This document shows positions 41,983-51,049 of a stretch of 64,000 nucleotides of DNA, one piece after another. The DNA comes from JBEKYD01 sp052148435 (GTDB lineage Bacteria > Acidobacteriota > Terriglobia > Bryobacterales > Bryobacteraceae), in the NCBI GenBank assembly GCA_052148435.1, contig JBKQIF010000098.1, positions 119,305-183,304 on the forward strand, read 5' to 3'. Within the stretch, counting starts at the first letter, position 1, and each line of letters opens with the position of its first letter. The notes under the pieces were generated by a model. It did no database searches. It was not told the origin of the DNA and saw only the letters and a list, made by a program, of their open reading frames with translations. The translations under genes were made by a program, and so were the position numbers.

Positions 41983-43958
41983 CGCGCAAATCGGACGCGG
42001 ATGCGCTCCCCTTGACGCAAGGCTGCGCCGGCTGGGGGGAATTGCACCCGGGCAATCCCGCTGCCGTCCGGCAGTACCGTCAAACCCATCGATGCAGCCT
42101 GCGCCAGCACCGCGCGCATACTCTTGCCCCGAAAATCCGGAACTTTGGGTCCTGCCGCCGCTGGCGGAACGTCGCCATCCTCGTCGCCTTCTTCCTCCAG
42201 AATATTCGGTTCCAGCGAGCCCAGCTCCGCAATCGCCAGGTCGCCCGGCGCTTGCTTTGCCGCCGCCAGCTCGACAGGCGCCTGCTCCGGCAGGTCCTTG
42301 GGAATGTCCAGCACGCGCAACGCTTCCTGCGCCACGGCATGGAACACCGGCGCCGCCGCCCGGCCGCCGTATCCCAGGTTGCCGTGCGTTCCGTTGAGCG
42401 TCGCCACCACGACGATAGCCGGGTTGGTCAGCGGCGCGAATCCCATGAAGGAGCCGTTATAGTTGTGTGTGTAGTGCCGGCTGGCGGGATCGTAGATTTG
42501 CGCGCTCCCCGTCTTGCCTCCAACCGAGTAACCCTCCAGCCGCGCCTCGGGATACCCCGTCCCACCGGGCATCACCACGCCCTCCATCATCTGGCGCATG
42601 GTGATCGCCGTCTCCGGCCGCACCACTCGCACTGGCGGATCGCTATTCACCACCTGGTCGCCGATTTTCAAAACCAGCCGCGGCCGCACCAACAGCCCGC
42701 CATTGGCCACCACGCTCGCCGCCTGCGCCAGTTGCACCGTGGTCACGCTCACCTCTTGCCCCATCGATACGGATGCGAGCGAAACCTTGCTCCATTTCGA
42801 CAGCGGCCGCAATCGTCCCCGCGCTTCCCCCGGCAGCGGCACCCCCGTCTTCTGCCCAAAACCGAAACGCCGCATGTATTCGTACATGTTTTGCTGCCCT
42901 ACCGTCATGCCGATGCGGATCGCGCCCACGTTGCTCGACCTCGACAGTACCTGGGCCATCGGAAGGGCGCCGAAGCCGCCGTGAGCTTCGTGAATCGTGC
43001 GTCCGAACAAGGTAATGGCGCCCCGCCCGCAGTCGATAATCGACTCCGGCCGCAAACGCGTGGTTTCGAGCGCCGCCGACAGCGTGATCACTTTGAATAC
43101 CGATCCCGGCTCGAATGGGACGCTGGTGGCGTGGTTCTCGCGCTGCGGCGGATTGGCGGCCTCCGGCGGCGCGTTCGGGTCGTAGGTGGGGTAGCTGGCC
43201 AGCGCCAGGATCTCGCCCGTGTGCGGGTTCATCACCACCAGGCTGCCGCTGGCCGCGCCGTGGGCCGCTACCGCTTCCGCCAACTCGCGCTCCGCCACGA
43301 ACTGCAGCCGCTCGTCGATGGTCAGGGTAACCGCCACGCCCGGCTTGGGAGCCACTGCGATTTCCGTGTCGATCCCACGGTGTTGCACGTCCGTCAGCAC
43401 CCGTTCCTTGCCGGGAGTGCCGCGAAGATACTGGTCCAGCGTCTGCTCCACTCCCGCATCGCCCTTCCCGTCGAAGTTCACGGTTCCCAATACGTGCGCC
43501 GCAAGCATGCCTTTGGGATAATGTCGCTGCGATTGCCGGTCCAGTTCAATTCCATCCACCGGCAGGTGGCTCAGGCTGTCCCCTTCCTCCCAACTCAGAT
43601 TGCGCGCCACCACCAGATATCCCCGGCGGTTGTCGCGCGCCGCCACGATCCGCTGGTAAAGCTCGTTCTTATCTTGATGGAGTTTGGCCGACAGGATCCC
43701 AGCGGCAATCACCGGGTCGACCTTGCGAGGATTGATGTGGACCGTATCGACCGGAACGCTCATCGCCAGTGGCGAGCCCGTCCGATCAAAGATGCTCCCG
43801 CGCGGAGCCGGTATGTCCACCACCATTTCCTGGCGCGCCCGCGCCATCGCCGCATACTCGCGATGGTGCACGACCTGCAGCTTGACAAGATTGTAGAAGA
43901 TCGCCGCTGCCCACAGCAGGACACCGCCCACCAGCACTGTCAAACGCCGCTCTGCCAT
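41979..43958 (-). CDS. ftsI: FtsI/PBP3-type septal transpeptidase with PASTA domain
   Basis: A 659-residue class B penicillin-binding protein. N-terminal membrane anchor (LTVLVGGVLLWAAAIFYNLV), the PBP dimerisation domain (~55-225), and the transpeptidase with SVFK in FEPGSVFKVITL, SSN in LSRSSNVGAIR, and KTG in VGGKTGSAQIYD. A C-terminal PASTA domain (~595-658) with VPDFRGKSMRAVLAQA is unlike E. coli FtsI but common in Spo-VD/PBP2x-like forms. It crosslinks septal wall made by FtsW. Confidence 0.95.
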   Translation of the reverse strand: MAERRLTVLVGGVLLWAAAIFYNLVKLQVVHHREYAAMARARQEMVVDIPAPRGSIFDRTGSPLAMSVPVDTVHINPRKVDPVIAAGILSAKLHQDKNELYQRIVAARDNRRGYLVVARNLSWEEGDSLSHLPVDGIELDRQSQRHYPKGMLAAHVLGTVNFDGKGDAGVEQTLDQYLRGTPGKERVLTDVQHRGIDTEIAVAPKPGVAVTLTIDERLQFVAERELAEAVAAHGAASGSLVVMNPHTGEILALASYPTYDPNAPPEAANPPQRENHATSVPFEPGSVFKVITLSAALETTRLRPESIIDCGRGAITLFGRTIHEAHGGFGALPMAQVLSRSSNVGAIRIGMTVGQQNMYEYMRRFGFGQKTGVPLPGEARGRLRPLSKWSKVSLASVSMGQEVSVTTVQLAQAASVVANGGLLVRPRLVLKIGDQVVNSDPPVRVVRPETAITMRQMMEGVVMPGGTGYPEARLEGYSVGGKTGSAQIYDPASRHYTHNYNGSFMGFAPLTNPAIVVVATLNGTHGNLGYGGRAAAPVFHAVAQEALRVLDIPKDLPEQAPVELAAAKQAPGDLAIAELGSLEPNILEEEGDEDGDVPPAAAGPKVPDFRGKSMRAVLAQAASMGLTVLPDGSGIARVQFPPAGAALRQGERIRVRFAR

Positions 43959-43993
43959 ATCCTGCTACGTGACGCAATCACGCCTCCCGAAAA

Positions 43994-44461
43994 CTACTTC
44001 ACCATCGCAACCGAGGCGTCCGGCCGGTCGCCGTCCAGCCGCTGTACTTGGCCCGACTTCGGCGTCACCAGGTTCTGCCGGTCCGCCAGCCTGGCCAGGT
44101 GCTCCGGGCTCAAACGCTCCGCCACCGCCAGTTCCAGCGTCCGCCGTTCGTCCAGCAGGCGCCGCTCCTCCGCCCGCAGGCTCTGCAATTTGTATCCCGA
44201 CAACGTATCGGCGACGCTGGGCGCCAGCACTCCGAACAGCAGAGCCACCAGGAGTCCCGCCGCGCCGATCGCCGACCAGCAGGCGCCGCGCGATTTCGGA
44301 TCCGCTTCCCTTACCAGCCGCGAATTGTCGACTGCCTTGCGATAGAAGAACACGCTCTCGTACGGCAGCGCGCGAAGCTCAAAAGGATGCCGCACGGTCC
44401 GCGGAGGCCCTCCGGTTGTCCCGAATCCGGTTCCGTATGCGTAGGTTGGTTGCGTCGCCAT
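43994..44461 (-). CDS. ftsL: FtsL-like septum protein
   Basis: A 155-residue bitopic protein. Cytoplasmic N-terminal part ~1-70 is Gly/Pro/Thr-rich (longer than in E. coli FtsL), then a membrane helix (AIGAAGLLVALLFGVLAP) and a periplasmic coiled coil (QSLRAEERRLLDERRTLELA). Position between rsmH and ftsI plus this plan support FtsL; sequence similarity alone would not. The ATG at 44461 is preferred over the longer start because aaggagg sits just ahead of it. Confidence 0.8.
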   Translation of the reverse strand: MATQPTYAYGTGFGTTGGPPRTVRHPFELRALPYESVFFYRKAVDNSRLVREADPKSRGACWSAIGAAGLLVALLFGVLAPSVADTLSGYKLQSLRAEERRLLDERRTLELAVAERLSPEHLARLADRQNLVTPKSGQVQRLDGDRPDASVAMVK

Positions 44462-44475
44462 GGTTCCTCCTTCGT

Positions 44476-45339
44476 TCAAATCCATTCAATTGAGCGCATT
44501 TTGGCGCTGCGTGAGGGTGGGTTCGCCGCGGTCTCCGCCTCGCTCGGCTGTAACGGCCGCCGCGTCAGGATGCGGGCCCGCCCGTCGCGCCCCAGTTCCC
44601 TAAACTTTTCCTTCACCTTACGGTCTTCGCCCGACATGAAACTGATGACCACCATGCGGCCCCCGGTCTTGAGCAAACCCGGCCCGCTTTCGAGCAGACT
44701 GTCCAGCTCCTCCGGTTCGTCGTTCACCACCATGCGCAGTGCCATGAAGGTTTTGGTGGCCGGATGCAGCCGGCCCGTTCTGGGCACGGCCCGCTCCACG
44801 ACATCGGCCAGATGCCGTGTGCTCCGAATGGGCCGCGCCCTCACGAGTGCTCTGGCAATCCTTCGCGCGCTCCTTTCTTCTCCGAGCTGAAAAATCCAGT
44901 CGGCGATCGCCTTTTCGGCGCTTTGATTGACTAACTCGGCCGCCGTCATGCCTTCCGTTGCTGTCATTCGCATGTCTAACGGCCCATCCACCATGAGTGA
45001 AAACCCTCTCTCCGCAGTGGTGAGTTGATACCGGCTTACGCCCAGGTCGGCCACCAGGCCATCCACTTTGGCGTAGCCCGCTTCCCGAACCGTTTCCGCC
45101 AGCTCGGAAAATTTCGCCTGCTGAAACCGGATCCGGCCGGCGCAGTCCGCCGTGTTCCGCCGCGCCAACTCCAGCGACTCCGCGTCCCGGTCGTTCGCAA
45201 TCACCAACCCTGTCGACAGGCGCCGCGCAATCATGCCCGTATGTCCACCCATACCCGCTGTCGCGTCGACGAAAATCCCGTCGGGGCGAATCGCCAGAAG
45301 CGATAACGCCTCCTCGCTCATAACTGGAAAGTGCTCCAT
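44476..45339 (-). CDS. rsmH: RsmH (MraW), 16S rRNA m4C1402 methyltransferase
   Basis: A 287-residue SAM enzyme. Start MEHFPVMSEEALSLL; motif I VDATAGMGGHTGMIARRL; FSLMVDGPLDMRM; and the end NPPSRSAKMRSIEWI. One detail differs: the usual SLEDR near the C-terminus appears as SGEDRKVKEKF. It methylates the ribosomal P site region. It starts six bases after the mraZ stop. Confidence 0.95.
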   Translation of the reverse strand: MEHFPVMSEEALSLLAIRPDGIFVDATAGMGGHTGMIARRLSTGLVIANDRDAESLELARRNTADCAGRIRFQQAKFSELAETVREAGYAKVDGLVADLGVSRYQLTTAERGFSLMVDGPLDMRMTATEGMTAAELVNQSAEKAIADWIFQLGEERSARRIARALVRARPIRSTRHLADVVERAVPRTGRLHPATKTFMALRMVVNDEPEELDSLLESGPGLLKTGGRMVVISFMSGEDRKVKEKFRELGRDGRARILTRRPLQPSEAETAANPPSRSAKMRSIEWI

Positions 45340-45345
45340 AAGGCA

Positions 45346-45828
45346 TCAAATCAGCCCCGCCATCTCCAGCTTGTTGAGATCTTCGCGCGTCACTTGCCGA
45401 GCCTCGCTTTTCAGCTCGTCGTACATCGCCTGGTTGAGGATTTCGATGTGCCCCCGGTTGGCCCGCACCCGAACCGTCTGTGCTTCCAGGTTCAGCTCCC
45501 GGCGCAACTCCGGCGGCAACTGGACACGACCTTGCCGGTCCATCGCGGATTCTCCCCCCAGGTCCGACGCATTGAACGCCAGTTTCCGGACCGCCTCGGG
45601 ATCCTCGCGGTACTTGTCCAGGATCTCCTCTACCTCTCGCCATTTTTGAAGTGGGTAGATCCGCGCGGATTTCCGGTCGAAACTCGTACAGAACAGTTTC
45701 TTCTCGGCCAGCGCATTCAAGAAACTCTGAAAATCCACTGGCATCTTCAGGCGCCCGTCTTTGTCACAGAAGGCCGGATACATGCCGCGCGGCGGTTCCA
45801 CCATCTGAATTGACTGCGCGATTAACAT
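45346..45828 (-). CDS. mraZ: MraZ, transcription regulator of the dcw cluster
   Basis: A 160-residue protein with two AbrB-like MraZ units: FCDKDGRLKMPVDFQSFLNA and MDRQGRVQLPPELRRELNL. The start is uncertain: ATGs at 45828, 45804 and 45783 are possible. The one at 45828 is taken because a TATAAT box ends ten bases upstream, implying an almost leaderless message. E. coli MraZ represses this cluster by binding direct repeats at the promoter; candidate repeats are seen here too. Confidence 0.88.
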   Translation of the reverse strand: MLIAQSIQMVEPPRGMYPAFCDKDGRLKMPVDFQSFLNALAEKKLFCTSFDRKSARIYPLQKWREVEEILDKYREDPEAVRKLAFNASDLGGESAMDRQGRVQLPPELRRELNLEAQTVRVRANRGHIEILNQAMYDELKSEARQVTREDLNKLEMAGLI

Positions 45829-45837
45829 TGATGCCCG

Positions 45838-45869
45838 ATTATATTCCAGGTTTTGGCCTGATTTTGGCC
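45838..45869 (-). promoter_or_regulatory. Probable dcw promoter (-10) with direct repeats
   Basis: Consensus -10 TATAAT at 45838-45843 on the minus strand. Just upstream, ggccaaaa occurs twice with an 11-bp period (45851-45858 and 45862-45869), covering the -35 region, which has no good match to ttgaca. The repeats are candidates for MraZ or another activator. Confidence 0.55.
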
Positions 45870-46109
45870 AGCCACAACTAATAGTGGCACGGAGCTTCAT
45901 CCGTTGCAATAGTTTTTTGAGGGAAGTTAATGAAACGCTGAGGGTTATACTGGGATACAACCTGATCTACACAGATCCGCAGGACTACTACATATTGATT
46001 ATATGGCGAACAAAAAGAGAAGAAAAGATGGGAGCCGGTATAGCCAGCTCCCGAAAAAGGAATGGACTTGCCGAGCCGCGACCAGCGGGAGCGGTCTTTG
46101 CGGTGCGCT
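45870..46109. other. Non-coding region upstream of mraZ
   Basis: The full gap between mraZ and the next gene is 337 bases. Short frames on both strands look like chance. The half nearest mraZ is AT-rich, as expected of a promoter. It also holds an inverted repeat gggagc/gctccc (about 46030-46052) and a shortened copy of the 31-bp dispersed repeat (46069-46096). Confidence 0.55.
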
Positions 46110-46142
46110 GACAGGGCGGGCACCCGTTACCGATGCCCTGTC
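46110..46142 (-). terminator. Possible terminator hairpin of the Ig-like protein gene
   Basis: Arms gacagggc/gccctgtc, perfect, around 17 bases, 24 bases after the stop of the 46166-48397 gene. No T-run follows, so factor-independent termination is not certain. Confidence 0.4.
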
Positions 46143-46165
46143 CCTGCCCGCCCGCCTTTCGGCTC

Positions 46166-48397
46166 CTACTGAATCGGGATTACAGTTCCCGCGCTGTAGT
46201 ACGTCGAGCTGCCACCGGCCGGCAGGAGCCCGATCGAAAACGGAATGCTATTGGGCGAACCATTCGTCGATGCCAGACTGGATGGAACCTGGAACGATAC
46301 TTCGAATACGCCAATCAGGTCCGCGGAGAGCTGCGCCGAAATCAGCGAAACACCGGCGTTGTTCACGCCCACGACGATCGACCCCGTGGGAGCCGCTGTA
46401 CTCCCCGGAATGGGAAGCGCGTCGGTCCCGACCGACGGACTTGTCGGCCCGAGGCCGGTGACGAAAGCGGTTACCGTCTCCCCCGCCCGCGCCGGATTCG
46501 AGGGGCTCACGAAAGACCCGTCGGGGCGTTCGATCACCGCAATGCTGCCCGTCGAAAGAGCCGTCTGAAACACGCCCGGGCTGGCCGGCAAAACCGTAAT
46601 CGAAGAGGTTGCGCTAATCGAGCCCACCGTCACCGTCACCGGAACGCTCGATCCCGGTTTCACGCTGCACGGCATTTGGAAATTCAACTGTTGCGTGCCG
46701 TTGCTATTATTCGACACCGAGTAGATCGGCGCCTGAGCGCCATTGACCGTCAGTGTGTCGCCGCCTAATGAGTACGGCAAGGCGCCGATATCGGAGGCCG
46801 CTATCGTGCCCTGAATGGCAGGTGCGATGCCGCCCGCGATCAGCGACGCGATGCCGCATGGCGAGACGGAGCCGCGCTGGAAATCCGCACCGTTGTAGAG
46901 GTTGGCGGAGGTGAAGACCGGCGCCGCGGACACCACAGCCAGAGTGAAGGTCGCGCTGTAGGTGGCGACACTCGCCGTCACGGTTATATTGCCGATCGTG
47001 GATCCGGCCGTAACCGTGACCTGCGCCTGGCCGCTGCTGTTGGTCGCTACGCTGGAACTCGATAGCGAGGCATAGACGCCCGTTACGCTGAACGTTACCA
47101 CTGTATTGACCGCCGGGGCGCCGGTGCTGCTATTGACCTGTACAACCAGGGGGTTTGCGAAAGGAGCGGCGGCTAAGGCGTACTGGCCGTTACCCGACAC
47201 AACCGTGATTCCCGTCACCGTGATCGGCGCGGTCGAGCTCTCGATGAAGCTCGCGAATGCCGTGGACTTGGTCGCGGCAGCGGCCATTATCGTGAACCCA
47301 CCGGTATAGGACCCCGAGATCGTGAACGTAGTGCTGGTCTGGCCGTTCGTGCCCGTGCTCGTGGACGTCGATCCGAAAATACCCGCCGTGGCCGGCGAAA
47401 CCGTCCAGTTCACAGTCTGCCCGGCCAGCACGTTCCCGCTCGGATCGCTCACCTTCACCACCAGTGGCAATCCCAGCGGTTTACCCGGGTTGGCCACCTG
47501 GGCGTTCCCGCTCACCACCGTCACCGACCCGACATTGGCCGGCGACACGTTCATCTTGACAAAGTTCGATTCGATCCCGACGGGCAACTCACCGCTGTAT
47601 AAGCTGGTCCAGGTGCTGTAGTTGTTGTTTTGTGCGATACCGCCGAGGAGTACGGAGAATGTTCCGTTTGCACCAGCCACTCCTCCGAAAACCGCGGCGC
47701 AGGTCGCATAACCGTCGGATTCCGTCAAAACGGAATAGGGGTCGGCGCCGGCTGCCGTGGGGCAGTAGAGAGAAGGAATCGTCGACGACGGCCCGGAAGT
47801 GCCATCCGCGTTGACCAGCCGCAGCGAGACGTTAGGAATGCCCCCGCCCGAGGTCGGCTCCACGCCTGCCGTGATCGACGCCGAGAAAGATGCCGCCGAA
47901 CTCGCCTGCCCCGTGACCGTGTTGCCGAACAGATTCGCGAGAGCGCTGAAATCGAAAACCACGGGCGGCACCGCGTTGGTGCTGATGTAGTCCGGCAGCG
48001 CTTGGGTGAGTGTGAACGTGGCGGAATAGCCTCCGGAGCTCGCGACAATGGTGTTCTGAGAATAGTTGAAGCTCAGACTTCCATACTGCGGCGTCGCATA
48101 GACTGCGGCGAACGCCAGTCCATTGCTATCGGTGACGCTGGTCTGGGTGCCCAAGGTCGCCAGGCCGGAAGCCATCGTCCAACTTACCGCCGTGCCTACA
48201 ATGGCGTTGTTGTTGGCGTCCGCCACCCGCACCGTCAGGTTATCGAAAAACTGAAAGGCGCTGTTGACGCAGCCCTGGCAGATGAGCTGCCCGTTTCCAC
48301 TCACGACGGAAACGCTCGCCACCGTTTGCGCGGAAGCCAGCGGCGCGATCGGAGCGCCCATAATCATGGCAAGGGCAAAAATCCGGATTTGGTTCAA
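46166..48397 (-). CDS. Secreted Ig-like repeat protein with TIGR03437 C-terminal domain
   Basis: A 743-residue exported protein with signal peptide (IFALAMIMGAPIAPLASAQ). It has at least three bacterial Ig-like (Big_1-type) units opening with VVSGNGQ or VVSGNAQ near residues 32, 295 and 395. The C-terminal ~230 residues, with RPDGSFVSPSNPARAGETVT and AFVTGLGP, form the domain I know as TIGR03437, expanded in Solibacter. Probably an adhesin or surface protein. Start is TTG at 48397, supported by a near-perfect aaggaggtaac seven bases ahead. Confidence 0.85.
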   Translation of the reverse strand: MNQIRIFALAMIMGAPIAPLASAQTVASVSVVSGNGQLICQGCVNSAFQFFDNLTVRVADANNNAIVGTAVSWTMASGLATLGTQTSVTDSNGLAFAAVYATPQYGSLSFNYSQNTIVASSGGYSATFTLTQALPDYISTNAVPPVVFDFSALANLFGNTVTGQASSAASFSASITAGVEPTSGGGIPNVSLRLVNADGTSGPSSTIPSLYCPTAAGADPYSVLTESDGYATCAAVFGGVAGANGTFSVLLGGIAQNNNYSTWTSLYSGELPVGIESNFVKMNVSPANVGSVTVVSGNAQVANPGKPLGLPLVVKVSDPSGNVLAGQTVNWTVSPATAGIFGSTSTSTGTNGQTSTTFTISGSYTGGFTIMAAAATKSTAFASFIESSTAPITVTGITVVSGNGQYALAAAPFANPLVVQVNSSTGAPAVNTVVTFSVTGVYASLSSSSVATNSSGQAQVTVTAGSTIGNITVTASVATYSATFTLAVVSAAPVFTSANLYNGADFQRGSVSPCGIASLIAGGIAPAIQGTIAASDIGALPYSLGGDTLTVNGAQAPIYSVSNNSNGTQQLNFQMPCSVKPGSSVPVTVTVGSISATSSITVLPASPGVFQTALSTGSIAVIERPDGSFVSPSNPARAGETVTAFVTGLGPTSPSVGTDALPIPGSTAAPTGSIVVGVNNAGVSLISAQLSADLIGVFEVSFQVPSSLASTNGSPNSIPFSIGLLPAGGSSTYYSAGTVIPIQ

Positions 48398-48648
48398 GAG
48401 TTACCTCCTTGTTCACGAACGAACACGATGACTGTAGGGATGGACGCGGGGAAATAATAGTGTACCACGGCCAGAGCCCGTGTCATCCATCGAAACAACT
48501 GTTTTGCAGAATTGACAATATAGTGGGGCAGCCAATCCTGGCTATGGCCGGCTCTTAGCCGGCGCTCGCCGGGCAGGAACACTCTCCCCTCGCCCGGAAA
48601 AACTGCCTAAAAAGGCGGCTGCGCTCCCCACAATCGGCGACGAGCGCC
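48398..48648. other. Non-coding region with palindromes
   Basis: No gene seen. It holds the ribosome site of the Ig-like gene, an imperfect hairpin agcca/tggct (near 48530) with head gtgggg, and a perfect hairpin gccggct/agccggc around ctt (48547-48563). These belong to the dispersed palindrome family. Confidence 0.6.
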
Positions 48649-48682
48649 AAAAAAAAAGGGGGAGCCGAAGCTCCCCCCTTTT
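48649..48682 (-). terminator. Strong factor-independent terminator
   Basis: Stem gggggagc/gctccccc with a four-base loop, preceded (plus strand) by nine A and followed by tttt. On the minus strand it ends in a run of T, 21 bases after the stop of the secreted-protein gene at 48703. The A/T flanks allow weaker action on the other strand. Confidence 0.9.
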
Positions 48683-48702
48683 CATTACTTCAATCGAACA
48701 GG

Positions 48703-50592
48703 TTAGTTCTCGAGGTTCTCACCAGTCGGGACCGGCCGATAAGCACCGGAGGGGGCGTTCAGGACCAACGCCAGGTAGCCCATCGCCAGGTTGCGCGCGC
48801 CAAGGTCGCTGACGAACGCAAAGCCGTGAGCATACTCAAAGTTACAAGTCGCAATCATGTAACCGTTGAAGCCTGGGGCCAGTAGTGAAGTTAGACCCGT
48901 CCAGATCGTGCCGGCGGCGACCGCGGCCGTTACCGTGTTCGCCGGAGCTGCGGTTCCATACCAGTACAGAGTGCAAGTACCGGTCTGAGCCGCCGTCCCA
49001 AACGGATCGCTGCTGGTGTTGGCGATCGACAGACCAGTGTCGAACCCTGCAATCTCCGTCACGTAGGGGAACAGCAACGAAGTCGTGCAGAGGGTGGTCG
49101 TGAAGACGCTATTCGCCGACGAAGTGTCGATGAAGCGCGGAATCGGCTGCGACGAAGAAGCTGTCGTGTCCGCTGCGCCGATATCGGCAGCGTCCGGAGC
49201 GTACCGCATGTTCACGGTCGCCGTGCCGATTGCAGGCAGGTTGTTGGTCGGGTTGGCCACGTAGAGGATTGCCACCGGGATATCGACGTTCTCAAGAGTC
49301 GAGGTCGATGTGGTGGTGATTTCCCATGTCGCCATGGCGGTACCGTTGGTGACAGCCAACTGAACTGCCGGGTACGTATAGGCGGGTGCGGGACTGCCCA
49401 CGCTGGAGGTGGTCGCGGTAAGTCCAACCAAGGTGCCTGTTCCGTAGAGGTACGTTGCGCTGGGAAGCAGGGTCACTGTTGTGCTGGACGAGCCGGAGAC
49501 GTTTCCGGTACCGACGTAGACGCTGGCGCCGGCCGGGATGTTGCTGAACACGGCCGCAATGCGGGTGCCGAAATCGGCCAGGCCCGGAGTCACTCCCGAA
49601 AGGGGATTCACTACTGAAGTAGCGTCATACGGAGTGAAGCCGGACTCGGAAGTGTAGATATAGCCGGGAATATTCTGCTCGGCATTGGCCGATTGAGGGC
49701 TATAGGAGCCAGGCACCGAGGTGTAATAGTAATACGGGTTTACGCGGGTCTTGAAGGCCGAGGCGAACAGCTCGCTGAAACGCAGTTGACCCCACGCCCA
49801 CGGCTGGCTGGAACTGGAGCCGTAATAGTTCACGCACTGCAGCGTTGAAGTCGAGCTCAGGCTGCCGCTATCGTTGTAGTTACGCAGCGAGGTTTTCAAG
49901 CTCTGTGCCACATAACCGGTGGTCAACGCGGAGTTGTTGACGTTAACGGAAGTCGAACCGCTGATCGCCACGTCGCCGATAATATTACCCGGCAGCGTGC
50001 CGCCAGTGATTGCGCTGGCATTCACGCGCACGTTCGTGATGCGGTACACGCGGTTGGCAATACTTGACGGCGCCAGAACCGGGACGCCGTTGAACGTGAC
50101 GGAACTCCCGCTCACGATGCCGAAGTACATGTTATCGTATGCCGCGTTACTGTACGCAGCCGGGTAGGTGACCGTATAAGCAGCACCACCCGTCGGAGTG
50201 AACGTTGTTTGAGCGGCGTACGACGGGCAGCCGGAGAGCGGCGTCGCGCACGCGGTGATTGGCTGCGCTGCGCCCCAGGTATTCAACCCGGAACCGGGCT
50301 CGTCGATGAGCAGCAGGGCTTCGGAAGCGGATCCGCTCAACAGCCGGCTCGTAACTGTCGTATTCGTGTACACCACGAAGTTAGCCTGCTGGATGGTCTG
50401 GCCGACGGGTGTCGCCGTGCCGCCGGCGCAATTGAGAACGATATCGCCCATCAATTCCGTGATGCCTTCGGACCGGAGCTGAGGGGGAACCGTGGTCGCA
50501 TTGCATTGCAATACTGTTGACTGCGCACCGGCTAGCCCGGCAAACAGGGCCAACACGGCGAGCACAAGAACTATTCTGCGAAAATCTGCCAT
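48703..50592 (-). CDS. Secreted hypothetical protein, 629 aa
   Basis: Function not recognised. The ATG at 50592 gives a signal peptide (FRRIVLVLAVLALFAGLAGA) and is preceded by ggagaagga; 24 upstream codons are rejected. The rest is Ser/Thr/Ala/Asn-rich and strand-rich with few charged residues, as in surface or sheath proteins. A few Cys occur in pairs, for example CATPLSGC. The last ~100 residues contain FPYVTEIAGFDTGLSIANTS and ATCNFEYAHGFAFVSD. Abundant secretion would suit the strong ribosome site and terminator. It lies in tandem with the Ig-like gene but has its own terminator. Confidence 0.8.
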   Translation of the reverse strand: MADFRRIVLVLAVLALFAGLAGAQSTVLQCNATTVPPQLRSEGITELMGDIVLNCAGGTATPVGQTIQQANFVVYTNTTVTSRLLSGSASEALLLIDEPGSGLNTWGAAQPITACATPLSGCPSYAAQTTFTPTGGAAYTVTYPAAYSNAAYDNMYFGIVSGSSVTFNGVPVLAPSSIANRVYRITNVRVNASAITGGTLPGNIIGDVAISGSTSVNVNNSALTTGYVAQSLKTSLRNYNDSGSLSSTSTLQCVNYYGSSSSQPWAWGQLRFSELFASAFKTRVNPYYYYTSVPGSYSPQSANAEQNIPGYIYTSESGFTPYDATSVVNPLSGVTPGLADFGTRIAAVFSNIPAGASVYVGTGNVSGSSSTTVTLLPSATYLYGTGTLVGLTATTSSVGSPAPAYTYPAVQLAVTNGTAMATWEITTTSTSTLENVDIPVAILYVANPTNNLPAIGTATVNMRYAPDAADIGAADTTASSSQPIPRFIDTSSANSVFTTTLCTTSLLFPYVTEIAGFDTGLSIANTSSDPFGTAAQTGTCTLYWYGTAAPANTVTAAVAAGTIWTGLTSLLAPGFNGYMIATCNFEYAHGFAFVSDLGARNLAMGYLALVLNAPSGAYRPVPTGENLEN

Positions 50593-51049
50593 TTCCTTCT
50601 CCTTGTAATTTTGCAAATGTTGAATCGGTAGAAGTTTACTTCCAACCTGAGCCTCTTCATGCAACTTCCAAACCGTTCAGACTACCGGAAACGCCCCCGT
50701 GTCGGGCGGAGGTTGCTCGCAGCCACCAAGCTTGGCTGCTGTTCCCGCTTATGCTACTTGCACTGCTGAACCCGTATTGGCTGCCCGTGGCCTTAAATTT
50801 TGTTGTCTTCCGGGCAACTCAGATGATGAACACAAATGCACACTACCCACTGACGCGGTAAACTACATAGTGAACTGCCAGCCCGCCCGCTGTCAAGAGA
50901 AATTCTTGGCAGCTAGCGCTAAATCCAATCTTAACCGTCATTCGACACCATGTACGGATGGGAACCGACCCGCATTACATCACGATTGCGCCCGCGAGTC
51001 AAGAGTTTCACACCAAATGGTCTCATTTCTTTTGTGGGGCTTCCGCGGC
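50593..51049. other. 457-base non-coding region
   Basis: Upstream region of the 629-residue secreted protein. It is less GC-rich than its surroundings. Apart from the ribosome site and a short inverted repeat (gaagt/acttc, near 50631), I see no gene, repeat of the dispersed family or RNA structure. Confidence 0.5.

Noticed and set aside
45884..46111. 75-codon plus-strand frame upstream of mraZ
   Set aside because: It has no ribosome site, runs through the AT-rich promoter region and a dispersed repeat, and resembles no protein.
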